DNA from: an uncultured Erythrobacter sp.
Lineage (GTDB): Bacteria; Pseudomonadota; Alphaproteobacteria; Sphingomonadales; Sphingomonadaceae
Length of the DNA: 64,000 nucleotides
Assembly: GCF_947499705.1 (NCBI RefSeq)
Contig: NZ_CANMPJ010000002.1
Coordinates: forward strand, 1 to 64,000
Reading direction: 5' to 3'
Shown piece after piece: positions 15,463 through 23,856 of the stretch. Each line of letters opens with the position of its first letter. The first letter of the stretch is position 1. The position numbers and the translations under genes are program-made. The notes beneath the pieces were generated by a model. It made no database searches. It worked only from the letters and a program-made list of their open reading frames with translations, and was not told where the DNA came from.

Positions 15463-17247
15463 TCAGGCGAACTGCTGCACCACTTCGCAAAACGCCTCGC
15501 CGTAAGTGTCGAGCTTCTTCGCGCCCACGCCTGATAGCTCGCCCATCGCTGCCAGAGTCGTCGGTTTCTGAGCCGCCATCGCGCGCAGGACGCTGTCGTG
15601 GAAGATGACATAGGCGGGGACGTTGTTCGCCTTGGCGAGTTCGGCGCGTTTGGCTCGCAGCGCGTCGAACAGCGGGTCGCCCACGGGGTTGGCTTGCGAG
15701 CCTCCCCTCCCGCCGCGCTGGCGGCGCTTCTTCTTCGGTGGTTCGGCGATTGTGACCTCACGTTCGCCCTTCAGCACTGGACGCGCCATTTCGCCCAGCG
15801 CCAGTCCGCCATGTTCGGTGGTGGTGAGCATTTCATGCGCCATCAGCGCGCGCATCACCGGTCGGAGCAACCGAGCGTCCTCTTCGCCGAGGATACCGAA
15901 CACCGAAAGGCTGTCATGCCCGCGCTGGCGCACGCGATCATCGTCCCGGCCCAGCAGCACCTTCTCGATATGGCCGATGCCGAAACTCTGACCAGTGCGG
16001 TAGACTGCGCTGAGTAGCTTCTGCGCAATCTGCGTCACGTCGAGCACTTGCGGCGGGCTTTCGCAATTGTCGCAATTGCCGCAGGTTTCGGGCGGATTCT
16101 CGCCGAAATGCTTCAACAGGATCGCGCGGCGGCAGGTCGGGCTTTCGACCAGCGCAGCCAGCGCATTCAACCGCGCGCGTTCGCTTGCGAGCCGGTGTTC
16201 CTCGATATCGCCGAGCCATTGCCGCGCTTTGGAGAAATCATTCGCACTCCAGAACAGTTGCGCTTCTGACGGGTCGCCATCGCGGCCCGCACGGCCGGTT
16301 TCCTGATAATAGGCCTCGACCGATTTCGGCAGCCCGGCATGGACGACGAAACGAACGTCGGGCTTGTCGATGCCCATCCCGAATGCGATGGTCGCGACCA
16401 TCACCATGTCTTCGGAGCGGACAAAGTCGGCTTGCGACTTCGCGCGAACCTCTGGCGGCAATCCGGCGTGATAGACCCCTACGGAGCGGCCCATATCGCC
16501 AATTCGCGCGGCGATGTCCTCGGCGCCCTTGCGGCTGGTCGCGTAGACGATCCCGGCTCCCGGATTTCGGCTGAGGAATTCGGTCAACTGCCGGCCGATA
16601 TTGTCGCGCGGTGCGATGCCATAACGGATATTGGGCCGGTCGAACCCGGCGACGATCATCCCTTCGTCGGGAAGGCCCAATTGCCGGAGAATATCGACGC
16701 GGGTTGTCTGGTCGGCGGTTGCGGTCAATGCCAGGCGCGGGACATGCTCAAACCGGTCGAGAAGCGGACGCAACCCGCGATAGTCAGGGCGGAAATCGTG
16801 CCCCCATTCCGACACGCAATGCGCCTCGTCGATGGCGAAGAGGGCAATATCCGAAGCGCTCAGCAGCGCCTGAAAGCCTGAGGTCGTGGCCCGTTCAGGA
16901 GCGACATAGAGAAGATCGAGTTCCCCGCTGCGCATCCTGTCGGCAGTCGCGGCATTGTCTGCATCCGCCGATGTCATGGAAGCGGCGCTGATTCCCACTG
17001 CATTGGCCGCGCGAATCTGATCGTGCATCAGTGCGATCAGGGGAGAGACGACAATCGCGGTGCCTTGCCGCGCGAGCGCCGGGAGCTGGTAACAAAGCGA
17101 CTTGCCCGCGCCGGTAGGCATCAATGCGAGCGTGTTTTCGCCGCGCATGACCCGGTCGATGACCGCTTCCTGCTGACCGCGAAAGCCCGCAAAGCCGAAC
17201 GTCTCGCGCAGGATGTCGTGCAGGTCTGCACGGACGGCAATTGTCAT
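15463..17247 (-). CDS. recQ: ATP-dependent DNA helicase RecQ
   Basis: A 3'-5' superfamily-2 DNA helicase for recombination and replication-fork repair. The 594 residues carry every domain in order: helicase core with MPTGAGKSLCYQLPAL (motif I) and FAIDEAHCVSEWGHDFRPDY (DEAH motif II plus the RecQ aromatic loop); the QTGRAGRDG-type motif VI (here QETGRAGRDG); an RQC zinc site formed by CRRAILLKHFGE and CGNCDNC; and a C-terminal HRDC domain ending GAKKLDTYGEAFCEVVQQF. It is transcribed alone, convergent with the upstream secreted-protein gene. Confidence 0.97.
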   Translation of the reverse strand: MTIAVRADLHDILRETFGFAGFRGQQEAVIDRVMRGENTLALMPTGAGKSLCYQLPALARQGTAIVVSPLIALMHDQIRAANAVGISAASMTSADADNAATADRMRSGELDLLYVAPERATTSGFQALLSASDIALFAIDEAHCVSEWGHDFRPDYRGLRPLLDRFEHVPRLALTATADQTTRVDILRQLGLPDEGMIVAGFDRPNIRYGIAPRDNIGRQLTEFLSRNPGAGIVYATSRKGAEDIAARIGDMGRSVGVYHAGLPPEVRAKSQADFVRSEDMVMVATIAFGMGIDKPDVRFVVHAGLPKSVEAYYQETGRAGRDGDPSEAQLFWSANDFSKARQWLGDIEEHRLASERARLNALAALVESPTCRRAILLKHFGENPPETCGNCDNCESPPQVLDVTQIAQKLLSAVYRTGQSFGIGHIEKVLLGRDDDRVRQRGHDSLSVFGILGEEDARLLRPVMRALMAHEMLTTTEHGGLALGEMARPVLKGEREVTIAEPPKKKRRQRGGRGGSQANPVGDPLFDALRAKRAELAKANNVPAYVIFHDSVLRAMAAQKPTTLAAMGELSGVGAKKLDTYGEAFCEVVQQFA

Positions 17248-17313
17248 GGGGTGGCGGGGTCCTGCCCAATTTTCGAATACGGCGGTGAATGACCGCTCGT
17301 ACCGAACCGCCTG

Positions 17314-17868
17314 TTAGCCCGCCACTGCCTTCTTGGCGTTTTCCAGATCGACCACGTCGCCAGCATGCAGTTTTCCGCAGCATTCGGCGATCGTGCCATC
17401 GGTGCGCTTGCCGACATCGGCGCGGCGGACCATCCAGAGGTCTTCATGGCTCAGGATGCGGCCATCATGCGCCAGGATCGAAACCGGTCCGATCGGCAGG
17501 CGGTCTGCCTGATCCACTAGCACCGGATCTTCAGCCACAAACTCGGCACCATATTTCTGGCCCCATTGCCGCAGCGCAATCATCGCAGGGAGCAGATCGA
17601 AGCCTTTGTCGGTGAGTCGATATTCGATTTTGCGCCGGTCATCCTCGCACGGTTCGCGTTTCAGGATGCCGTGTTCGACCAGTTTCGCGAGTCTGTTCGA
17701 CAGAATATTGCGAGCGATTCCGAGTTCGCTCAAAAATTCCTCGAAATGCTTGAGCCCGTTAAAGCTCGCCCGAAGAATCATGAATGACCAACGTTCACCC
17801 ATGACTTCAAGAGCTTGCGGCAATCCGCACTCGATCAGTTCGCGTAGTGGTTCTCTTATATCGCCCAT
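17314..17868 (-). CDS. HxlR-family winged-helix transcriptional regulator
   Basis: A 184-residue DNA-binding protein. The N-terminal ~105 residues are the HxlR winged helix: CGLPQALEVMGERWSFMIL with the typical single early Cys, recognition helix IARNILSNRLAKLVEHGIL, and wing EYRLTDKGFDLLPAM. HxlR regulators often sense redox or quinone stress through that Cys. The C-terminal ~75 residues extend beyond a minimal HxlR protein and end in a small Cys/His-containing tail (AECCGKLHAGD). It is divergent from the small secreted-protein gene at 18057, with dyad sequences in between. Confidence 0.9.
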   Translation of the reverse strand: MGDIREPLRELIECGLPQALEVMGERWSFMILRASFNGLKHFEEFLSELGIARNILSNRLAKLVEHGILKREPCEDDRRKIEYRLTDKGFDLLPAMIALRQWGQKYGAEFVAEDPVLVDQADRLPIGPVSILAHDGRILSHEDLWMVRRADVGKRTDGTIAECCGKLHAGDVVDLENAKKAVAG

Positions 17869-17934
17869 ATCAGTCCTTTCCCCGCAACCTTTCTAACCTG
17901 TTTCGGCGCGAGGACCAAAAAAATTTCAGTTTCT

Positions 17935-17984
17935 AGTTGCAACCTGAAACCTAATCACATAGGTAGTGATTCGCAACTGGTTTC
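17935..17984. promoter_or_regulatory. Nested dyads between hxlR and the small secreted-protein gene
   Basis: The 188-bp divergent gap holds three overlapping inverted repeats: AATCAC/GTGATT (17953-17958 and 17966-17971), AGTTGC/GCAACT (17935-17940 and 17973-17978) and GAAACC/GGTTTC (17946-17951 and 17979-17984). Their placement suggests an HxlR operator controlling one or both genes. This is inference from symmetry only. Confidence 0.45.
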
Positions 17985-18056
17985 GAAAAGAAACTTAGAA
18001 CTGCACAATACGAGTTACCGAAACTCCCCAGAAGGACCCTAGAAAGGACCAATGCG

Positions 18057-18398
18057 ATGACCCTCTCCCTCCCCCGCACCGGCCGCTTCACCGTTTTCGC
18101 CATGGCGCTGGTTTACACCGGCCTGACCTTCGGCGCAGCGACTGCCCCTGTCGCCGCCGAAGCCAAGACCGGCCCGTACTACACCGCTACCCTCGCGGCT
18201 CCGGCTGACGAAAGCCGCGCCGTCGCAGGCGGCGTCGCATGGGCATGCAAGGGTGAAACCTGCGTTGCCAACAAAGGCACCTCGCGCCCAATGCGCATCT
18301 GCCGCGGCCTCGCCCGTGAGTTCGGCGAAGTGAAGAGCTTCGTCGCCAAGGGCAAAGAGCTCGAAGCGGACAAGCTGGCGAAGTGCAACGGCAACTGA
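18057..18398 (+). CDS. Small secreted CC_3452-family-like protein
   Basis: A 113-residue exported protein. A signal peptide (about 1-34, ending APVAAEA) precedes a ~78-residue mature domain starting KTGPYYTATLAAP. The mature part has four cysteines in WACKGETCVANKGTSRP, RICRGLARE and LAKCNGN, giving two likely disulfides. From memory this pattern matches the CC_3452 family of alphaproteobacteria, whose function is unknown. AAAGGA lies about ten bases before the ATG. The gene is followed by a strong terminator and is divergent from hxlR, which may control it. Confidence 0.75.
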   Translation: MTLSLPRTGRFTVFAMALVYTGLTFGAATAPVAAEAKTGPYYTATLAAPADESRAVAGGVAWACKGETCVANKGTSRPMRICRGLAREFGEVKSFVAKGKELEADKLAKCNGN

Positions 18399-18432
18399 GG
18401 CTTTAGGCCCCTTACGCCGACCAATACCGTGA

Positions 18433-18460
18433 CCGCCCGATAACTCTCCACATCGGGCGG
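18433..18460 (+). terminator. Hairpin after the small secreted-protein gene
   Basis: CCGCCCGAT (18433-18441) and ATCGGGCGG (18452-18460) form a perfect 9-bp stem with a 10-nt loop 35 bp past the stop codon. There is no T run, so it may be an RNA-stabilising hairpin rather than the terminator itself. Confidence 0.6.
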
Positions 18461-18468
18461 CCCTATCT

Positions 18469-18514
18469 ACCCCCGGCGCAGCATCCCCAGGCTGCACCGG
18501 GGGTTTTTGTTTTG
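18469..18514 (+). terminator. Rho-independent terminator
   Basis: CCCCCGG-GCAGC paired with GCTGC-CCGGGGG (stem with a small bulge), followed directly by TTTTTGTTTT at 18504-18513. This ends the transcript of the small secreted protein and separates it from repeat copy B. Confidence 0.85.
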
Positions 18515-18519
18515 GGAGT

Positions 18520-18807
18520 GTTTGTTTTCCGCACGCCATCCGGCGTTCGAATTCCTCGGAGTGGTTGTTTTCGCCCTCAAGCGCCGGGCGGCGGACATCC
18601 GTCCGCCTTGGCTCTCCTCGCATAGGCTCGGGCGCGCAGTCGCGCTTGCGACGCCTGCGGCGGCGATCCAGCGCAACCTAGCTATCGTGACGCGGAGCTC
18701 GGTCGCGAAGCGACCGCAAGGGCAACCGCCCGCCCGCAGCGACGCGACCTTTAGGTCGCATGAGCGAGGAAATCGCGGCGCGGATGCGCTGCGGAAATCA
18801 AAGACTC
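18520..18807 (-). repeat. Structured dispersed element, copy B (inverted relative to copy A)
   Basis: Read on the minus strand this is the second copy of the element at 9944-10237. Matching stems in plus coordinates are GCGACCT/AGGTCGC (18744-18759), GGGC/GCCC (18720-18731), CGGTCGC/GCGACCG (18700-18716), GGCGGAC-ATCC-GTCCGCC (18590-18607) and ACGCC-ATCC-GGCGT (18533-18546). The last three have different stem sequences from copy A but full pairing, and the last two keep the same loop (GGAT on the minus strand). Its first bases supply part of the stop codon of the HAD gene, so the element abuts that gene exactly. Confidence 0.85.
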
Positions 18808-19408
18808 ACAAGAACCCTGCGCCCTTTAACTGCGCTTCCAGTGCCCCTGCACCCGTAAACAAATGCGCATCCCACCCGCGCGCTTTGGCGGCTGCGATGT
18901 TGTCGGGATTGTCATCGGTGAAGAACAGCGCCTCCCCCGGCCTGCCGCTGCGCTCTTCGACGATCTCGTAGATGCGCGCCTCAGGCTTTGCGACCTTCTC
19001 TGTCCCGGAGACGATGATATCCTCAAACAGGTCGAAGATCGGTTCGGTCGGGCGGAAAGTTGCCCAGAATTCGTGCCCAAAATTGGTCAGGCAGAACAAC
19101 GGCACGCCGCTAGCATGCAGTCGGCGCACAATGTCATGAGAGCCCTCGACCGGACCGGGCACCGTTTCATTGAAGCGCGTCGCGTAGGCGTGGATATGCG
19201 TCTCGTAGTCCGGAAATTGAGCAATCCGCTCGGGCACCATCTCGGCGAGTGGGCAGCCCCGATCATGCTCAAAGTGCCATTCCTCAGTCACGACGTTGGC
19301 GAGGAACCAGTCGAGCTCGCCTTCGTCCTCTATCAGCTTCTCGAACAGCGCGCGCAGCTGCCAATGAAACAGCACCCGCCCGACATCGAACACAACCGCT
19401 TTTTGCAA
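18806..19408 (-). CDS. HAD-family hydrolase
   Basis: A 200-residue haloacid-dehalogenase-like phosphatase/hydrolase. The nucleophile Asp is in AVVFDVGRVLFHW, with Gly instead of the second Asp, as in the YihX-like subgroup. Motif II is in PLFCLTNFG, the conserved Lys in EKVAKPEARIYE, and motif III is LFFTDDNPDNIAAA. I place the start at TTG 19408 because AGGAG lies 8 nt upstream; an in-frame GTG at 19417 would overlap that site. The substrate is unknown (often small sugar phosphates). The stop codon is formed together with the start of repeat copy B. Confidence 0.9.
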   Translation of the reverse strand: MQKAVVFDVGRVLFHWQLRALFEKLIEDEGELDWFLANVVTEEWHFEHDRGCPLAEMVPERIAQFPDYETHIHAYATRFNETVPGPVEGSHDIVRRLHASGVPLFCLTNFGHEFWATFRPTEPIFDLFEDIIVSGTEKVAKPEARIYEIVEERSGRPGEALFFTDDNPDNIAAAKARGWDAHLFTGAGALEAQLKGAGFL

Positions 19409-19515
19409 CTCGCACACTCCTGAAAAGCCATAGCCCCAAATGACTGCGGCCCGCGCTCCAGATGGAGGCGGGCCGCTGCAAGCGTCCGGCTAACCGGACG
19501 CAATCAACACGTCAC

Positions 19516-19641
19516 TTAACCCTGGCGGGCTTTGAAACGACGGTTGGTCTTGTTGATGACATAGGTGCGACCACGGCGGCGAATGACGCGGCAATCGCGG
19601 TGGCGGTTCTTCAGCGACTTGAGGCTGTTGCGGATCTTCAT
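19516..19641 (-). CDS. rpmJ: 50S ribosomal protein L36
   Basis: A 41-codon gene. It reads [19 protein letters not shown], then [22 protein letters not shown], the long alphaproteobacterial form of L36 in which only one of the four zinc-binding cysteines is kept. It is monocistronic between the HAD gene and galE. The start is fixed by the invariant N-terminus. Confidence 0.97.
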   Translation of the reverse strand: MKIRNSLKSLKNRHRDCRVIRRRGRTYVINKTNRRFKARQG

Positions 19642-19728
19642 CGAATGTCTCTCAAATAACAAAGCGCGCCGGAATCGGTCCGACGCGCGGAATTTCTGCC
19701 GGGCACATATGGTGGGAGCGCAGATTCG

Positions 19729-20742
19729 TCAACCATTTCCCCTGATCTCGGACAGCTTTCGCTCCCACGCGAGCGCATGGCCGATGATCGTGTCGAGATC
19801 GGCATGCTGCGGCTGCCAAGGCAGGGTTTCACGAATCCGCGATGGGTCGGAAATCAATGAAGCAGGATCGCCTGCACGCCGAGGCTCCATTTTCCGCTCG
19901 ATCGTCATGTTGGTTACGCGATCAACGGCATCGAGCACTTCGAGGACGGAGAAGCCGCGCCCATAGCCGCAATTCATCGTAAGAGAGCGCTCGGGCTGCT
20001 CGATCAGCGCCTCCAGCGCGAGCACATGCGCCGCCGCCAGATCGCTGACATGGATGTAATCGCGCACCCCGGTGCCATCGGGCGTATCGTAATCGGTGCC
20101 GAACACGGCGACGCTGTCGCGCTTGCCCAATGCCGCCTCGACCGCAACTTTGATCAAATGGGTCGCCCCCGCCGTCGACTGGCCCGAGCGTGCGCGTGGA
20201 TCGGCGCCGGCAACATTGAAATACCTGAGCGCGCAATAATTCATCGGATGCGCCGCGACCGTGTCGCCTAGCATCTGCTCGGTCATCAGTTTCGACCAGC
20301 CGTAGGGATTGATCGGACGCTGCGGCGTATCTTCGCGCACCGGCGAAACCTCGGGCACACCATAGGTTGCGGCAGTCGAGGAAAAGATGAAATGCGGCAC
20401 GCCAGCTGTCACCGCCGCTTCAATCAGCGCGCGGCTCCTTGCCGTGTTGTTCGAGTAGTACTTGAGCGGGTTTTCGACGCTTTCAGGCACCACAATCGAT
20501 CCGGCGAAATGCATGATCGCCCGTGTCCCTTGCTCTTCGAAAATGCGCGCGAGCAGCGCGGCATCTTCGATATCGCCTTCATACAGCGGCACGCCATCGG
20601 GCACCGCAAAACGAAAACCGGTGGTGAGATTGTCGATCACGGCCACAGGCCATCCCGCATCGACAAGGGCCAGCACAGCGTGGCTGCCGATATATCCGGC
20701 ACCGCCGGTCACCAGTACGGAGGGTTTGCTATTCTCAGACAT
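19729..20742 (-). CDS. galE: UDP-glucose 4-epimerase
   Basis: A cytosolic NAD-dependent short-chain dehydrogenase that interconverts UDP-glucose and UDP-galactose. At 337 residues it is of normal length. The Rossmann motif VTGGAGYIGSH is at about 11-21, the FAGSIVVPESV substrate strand is near 98-108, catalytic Ser/Thr are in FSSTAATYG, and the YxxxK pair is in NPYGWSKLMTE. It could feed the distant polysaccharide locus with UDP-galactose. No partner gene adjoins it. Confidence 0.95.
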   Translation of the reverse strand: MSENSKPSVLVTGGAGYIGSHAVLALVDAGWPVAVIDNLTTGFRFAVPDGVPLYEGDIEDAALLARIFEEQGTRAIMHFAGSIVVPESVENPLKYYSNNTARSRALIEAAVTAGVPHFIFSSTAATYGVPEVSPVREDTPQRPINPYGWSKLMTEQMLGDTVAAHPMNYCALRYFNVAGADPRARSGQSTAGATHLIKVAVEAALGKRDSVAVFGTDYDTPDGTGVRDYIHVSDLAAAHVLALEALIEQPERSLTMNCGYGRGFSVLEVLDAVDRVTNMTIERKMEPRRAGDPASLISDPSRIRETLPWQPQHADLDTIIGHALAWERKLSEIRGNG

Positions 20743-20804
20743 GGCGCGCCCCTAGCAGAGAAAAATCACGGATGAATTACGGAAATCGTATGCAATGCTC
20801 CATT

Positions 20805-20832
20805 TTGCACACTGCCGCCGGCTCTATATAGG
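20805..20832 (+). promoter_or_regulatory. Promoter candidate for the lipoprotein/carboxypeptidase pair
   Basis: TTGCAC (20805-20810), a 16-bp spacer and TATAGG (20827-20832), about 22 bp before the start codon, with GAGAGGAA as ribosome binding site at 20841-20848. This is the only good hexamer pair in the gap between galE and the lipoprotein gene. Confidence 0.4.
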
Positions 20833-20854
20833 TCGGGCACGAGAGGAACCTTCC

Positions 20855-21487
20855 ATGCCGTACCCCCTACCCCGCTTACGCGTTGTCGCCGCTGCACTTA
20901 CCGTGCTTGCTTTGCCTGCTTGCGCCGGAACGTATACCGGCCCGGTCGAAGTCACCCGGTTTCTGGCGGAAGATCCGGCGGGGCTTGGCTCGGGCACGAT
21001 TGCGACTATTGTCGATCCCACCACTCCTGAAAACCTGCGCACCAGCCTCTACCGCGATGCCGTCGCGGCGCAGCTGGGAGAGCTTGGCTATCAGCCCGCT
21101 GGCGGCGATGCGACCGATCAGGTGGCCACGGTCCGGATCGAACGCAGCCAGATCGATGGCGCAGGCAGGCGCTCACCTGTGACCGTCGGTGGAAGCGCCG
21201 GGACCGGCTCTTTCGGTTCCGGCGTCGGTCTGGGCATCGGCATCAATCTGGGCGGCGGTGGTAACGGCCCGCGCGAAGTAACCCAGCTTTCGGTGCGCAT
21301 TTCCTCCCGCTCCAGCGGCGCAACGCTGTGGGAAGGGCGGGCCGAATTGGCGACAAGCCTCGATTCCCCCTATGCGCCGGCCGCAGCCAATGCCAATGCG
21401 CTGGCCGCTGCCCTGTTCAAAGACTTTCCCGGCGGCAACGGCGAGACCGTAACCATCGCGGTCGATGAGCTTGAAGGAACCCAATGA
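20855..21487 (+). CDS. DUF4136-like lipoprotein
   Basis: A 210-residue exported lipoprotein. The signal peptide ends in the lipobox LPAC (Cys at about residue 23). The mature region starts [12 protein letters not shown], has a long Gly-rich loop ([21 protein letters not shown]) and a final stretch [18 protein letters not shown] typical of DUF4136 proteins, which sit in the periplasm attached to a membrane. The ATG at 20855 is selected for its ribosome binding site. It overlaps the next gene by four bases (ATGA), so the two are translationally coupled. Function unknown. Confidence 0.75.
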   Translation: MPYPLPRLRVVAAALTVLALPACAGTYTGPVEVTRFLAEDPAGLGSGTIATIVDPTTPENLRTSLYRDAVAAQLGELGYQPAGGDATDQVATVRIERSQIDGAGRRSPVTVGGSAGTGSFGSGVGLGIGINLGGGGNGPREVTQLSVRISSRSSGATLWEGRAELATSLDSPYAPAAANANALAAALFKDFPGGNGETVTIAVDELEGTQ

Positions 21488-22620
21488 ACGACATTTCCAT
21501 CGACGCTGCGTTCGACAGCGGTAATATAGAGGTTCTGGCTGTCGAAGGACGCACGGCGCGCCTGGCGATCCCCAAAGACCACATGAGCGAGTTTGCCCAG
21601 TGGTTTCACTTTCGGGTGACTTGTACGGCTGGCGAAGAGGTTACGCTCAAGCTGACCGGTCTTAAAAAAAGCGCCTATCCCGGTGGCTGGCCCAACTATG
21701 ACGCCTGCGTCTCGGAAGATCGGGAATATTGGGCACGCGCGGCCAGTTCCTTCGACAAGGATGAAGCAGACGGCACGCTGACGATCCACTACACGCCTGC
21801 ATCGAGCGTGGCCTATTTCGCCTATTTCGCGCCGTATTCGTTGGAGCGGCATCATGATCTCGTCGCCGAAGCCGCTGCGAGCGAAGGCGTCGATCTCGTC
21901 CGTCTTACAACCACGCTCGATGGCCAACCGCTCGACATGCTGGAGATGGGCGAAGGCGACAAGCAGGTATGGCTCTATGCGCGCCAGCACCCCGGCGAAA
22001 CGCAGGCTGAATGGTGGATGGAAGGCGCGCTGGAGTGCCTGACCGATCCCTCGGACCCGGTTGCGCGTGCGCTGCGCAAGCATTGCCGCCTGCATATCGT
22101 GCCCAACTGCAACCCCGATGGATCGCGGCGCGGGCATTTGCGTACCAACGCGGTCGGCACCAACCTCAACCGCGAATGGGCCGAACCGTCAGCGGACAAA
22201 TCACCCGAAGTGCTCGCCATTCGCGGTGCGATGGACCGGACGGGCGTCGACTTTGCGATGGATGTTCACGGCGATGAAGCAATCCCGGCGGTGTTCCTTG
22301 CCGGGTTCGAAGGCATACCCAGTTGGACCGACGAATTGGGCGAGCAATACTATCGCTACCAGCACATCCTCGATCGTCGCACACCCGATTTTCAGACCGA
22401 GTTGGGCTACCCCAAAACCCCGGCAGGACGCGCCAATCTCGGCATCAGCACCAATCAGGTCGCCGAACGCTTCGGCACCTGCGCGATGACGCTGGAGATG
22501 CCGTACAAGGATCTCGCCGACTTCCCCGAGCCCGAGCAAGGCTGGTCACCAGAGCGTTGCAAATTGCTGGCGCGCGATTGTCTTGCTGCGCTGGTGGAGT
22601 GGTTGGAGGATGCCGAATAG
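21484..22620 (+). CDS. M14-family carboxypeptidase, cytosolic-carboxypeptidase type
   Basis: A 378-residue zinc carboxypeptidase of the subgroup related to eukaryotic CCP/AGBL enzymes. The N-terminal ~120 residues form the beta-sandwich typical of the subgroup (WFHFRVTC...[13 protein letters not shown]). The catalytic domain has HPGE with His169 and Glu172, [23 protein letters not shown] for substrate binding, the third zinc ligand His262 in MDVHGDE, and the catalytic Glu338 in TLEMPYK. All active-site residues are present. No signal peptide, so it acts in the cytosol. It overlaps the lipoprotein gene by four bases. Bacterial members are thought to trim C-terminal acidic or peptidoglycan-derived peptides, but the substrate here is not known. 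Confidence 0.9.
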   Translation: MNDISIDAAFDSGNIEVLAVEGRTARLAIPKDHMSEFAQWFHFRVTCTAGEEVTLKLTGLKKSAYPGGWPNYDACVSEDREYWARAASSFDKDEADGTLTIHYTPASSVAYFAYFAPYSLERHHDLVAEAAASEGVDLVRLTTTLDGQPLDMLEMGEGDKQVWLYARQHPGETQAEWWMEGALECLTDPSDPVARALRKHCRLHIVPNCNPDGSRRGHLRTNAVGTNLNREWAEPSADKSPEVLAIRGAMDRTGVDFAMDVHGDEAIPAVFLAGFEGIPSWTDELGEQYYRYQHILDRRTPDFQTELGYPKTPAGRANLGISTNQVAERFGTCAMTLEMPYKDLADFPEPEQGWSPERCKLLARDCLAALVEWLEDAE

Positions 22621-22664
22621 GACGCGCTGCCGGTAACGAGCTTTTACAAGTTCAGGCAGCCGGG

Positions 22665-22695
22665 TTCAGCTTTGCGACCGGAATTGTGCTATATT
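22665..22695 (+). promoter_or_regulatory. Promoter candidate before the DUF4197 gene
   Basis: A strong -10-like TATATT (22690-22695; CTATAT at 22689) lies 31 bp before the start codon. The best upstream hexamer is TTCAGC (22665-22670) at a long 19-bp spacing, so the -35 part is weak. Confidence 0.33.
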
Positions 22696-22726
22696 CCCTC
22701 TGCACAAATTGAGAGGGACACAAGCC

Positions 22727-23428
22727 ATGAACCGGGACACATATCGCATCAATCGCCGCACCCTGATTGCAGGAGCCAGCGCGACCGGGTTGTTCGCATT
22801 GCTCCCTTCAGCAGCCAACGCGCAGGGACTGGGCAAGCTTGGCCTCTCCTCGATCCTCGGCAAGGCGACCGACAGCGCGCTCGACAAGTTGGCGAAGCCC
22901 GGCGCGTTTTACGATGACAAAGACGTTCGCATCGGGCTACCGATTGTCGGGAAGAGCAGTGGAGGATTGCTCGGCGGATTGCTGAATGCTGGCAATCGAC
23001 TCGGCATCCTCGATGGCCTTACGCGCAACATCAACGACGCGGCGGGTGTGGCAGCGGGTGAAGCCAAGCCAATCTTCCGAGACGCGATCGACAACCTCTC
23101 CTTCAGCGACGCGCCGGGGATCATCCGCGAAGACGATGGCGGCACGCAGTATCTGCGTCAGTCATCGAACGATGCGCTGCATACGAAACTCGAACCGCTG
23201 GTTGATAGCGCGCTGGAGAAAGTCGGCGTCTATGAGCAATTCGACGGCCTCGCCGAGAAGCACAGCTTCATCCGTGCGGCCGGGCTGAACCGGGAAAGCA
23301 TCAACCGGTCTGTCACCGATCAGGGGCTCGACGGCATCTTTTCTTATGTCGGCAGTGAAGAGCGCACATTCCGCAAGAACCCGCTCAAGAATCTCGGCGG
23401 CGCGTTAGGCGATATCCTCGGCAGCTAA
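22727..23428 (+). CDS. DUF4197 family exported protein
   Basis: A 233-residue protein with a twin-arginine-like leader (RINRRTLIAGASATGLFAL, cleavage near AANAQ). The mature domain matches DUF4197: LSSILGKATDSALDKLAKPGAFYDDKDVRIGLP, a helical repeat-like middle with VGVYEQFDGLAE, and a C-terminal GLDGIFSYVGSEERTFRKNP. Its function is unknown. The ATG at 22727 is chosen because GAGAGGG sits just upstream. The stop codon overlaps the end of the convergent cdd gene by four bases. Confidence 0.85.
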   Translation: MNRDTYRINRRTLIAGASATGLFALLPSAANAQGLGKLGLSSILGKATDSALDKLAKPGAFYDDKDVRIGLPIVGKSSGGLLGGLLNAGNRLGILDGLTRNINDAAGVAAGEAKPIFRDAIDNLSFSDAPGIIREDDGGTQYLRQSSNDALHTKLEPLVDSALEKVGVYEQFDGLAEKHSFIRAAGLNRESINRSVTDQGLDGIFSYVGSEERTFRKNPLKNLGGALGDILGS

Positions 23429-23856
23429 GCGAGATGAGCTGGACCGAAAGCGTGCGGCAACAGCGTCGATAGCGCGACGCGGCGCACTTCATCGGAACCG
23501 ACGCACAGTACCACCGGATCGGTGCCGCCGAGCTGTGCAAGCTCGTTGACCACCTGACGGCAGCGTCCGCATGGCGTGATCGGCGAACCATCGCCTTTGT
23601 CCTCGGGGCCAACCACCGCGACCGCTTGCAAACCGCCGCGGCGTCCTTCGCCTAGCGCCCGCGCAATCGCGACCGTTTCTGCGCACAGAGCGAGACCATA
23701 GCTGGAATTTTCGACATTGCTGCCGGTGATCACCGCGCCATCATCGAACAACAGCGCCGCGCCGACCTGATAGTCCGAATAAGGCGCGTAGGCGTGACCT
23801 GCTGCTTCGTGTGCAGCGGCAATCAGCTTCGCTTCGGTCTTCTCATCCAACGTCAT
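23425..23856 (-). CDS. cdd: Cytidine deaminase
   Basis: A zinc-dependent pyrimidine-salvage enzyme converting (deoxy)cytidine to (deoxy)uridine. It is 143 residues long, the small tetrameric type. The active site is complete: Cys58 and catalytic Glu60 in LCAETVAI, and zinc ligands Cys96 and Cys99 in TPCGRCRQ. The N-terminal AYAPYSDYQVGAAL block is typical. The ATG at 23856 overlaps the upstream gene's TGA (ATGA), which I prefer to the in-frame start six codons earlier. It is co-transcribed with the GH25-like gene. Confidence 0.95.
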   Translation of the reverse strand: MTLDEKTEAKLIAAAHEAAGHAYAPYSDYQVGAALLFDDGAVITGSNVENSSYGLALCAETVAIARALGEGRRGGLQAVAVVGPEDKGDGSPITPCGRCRQVVNELAQLGGTDPVVLCVGSDEVRRVALSTLLPHAFGPAHLA

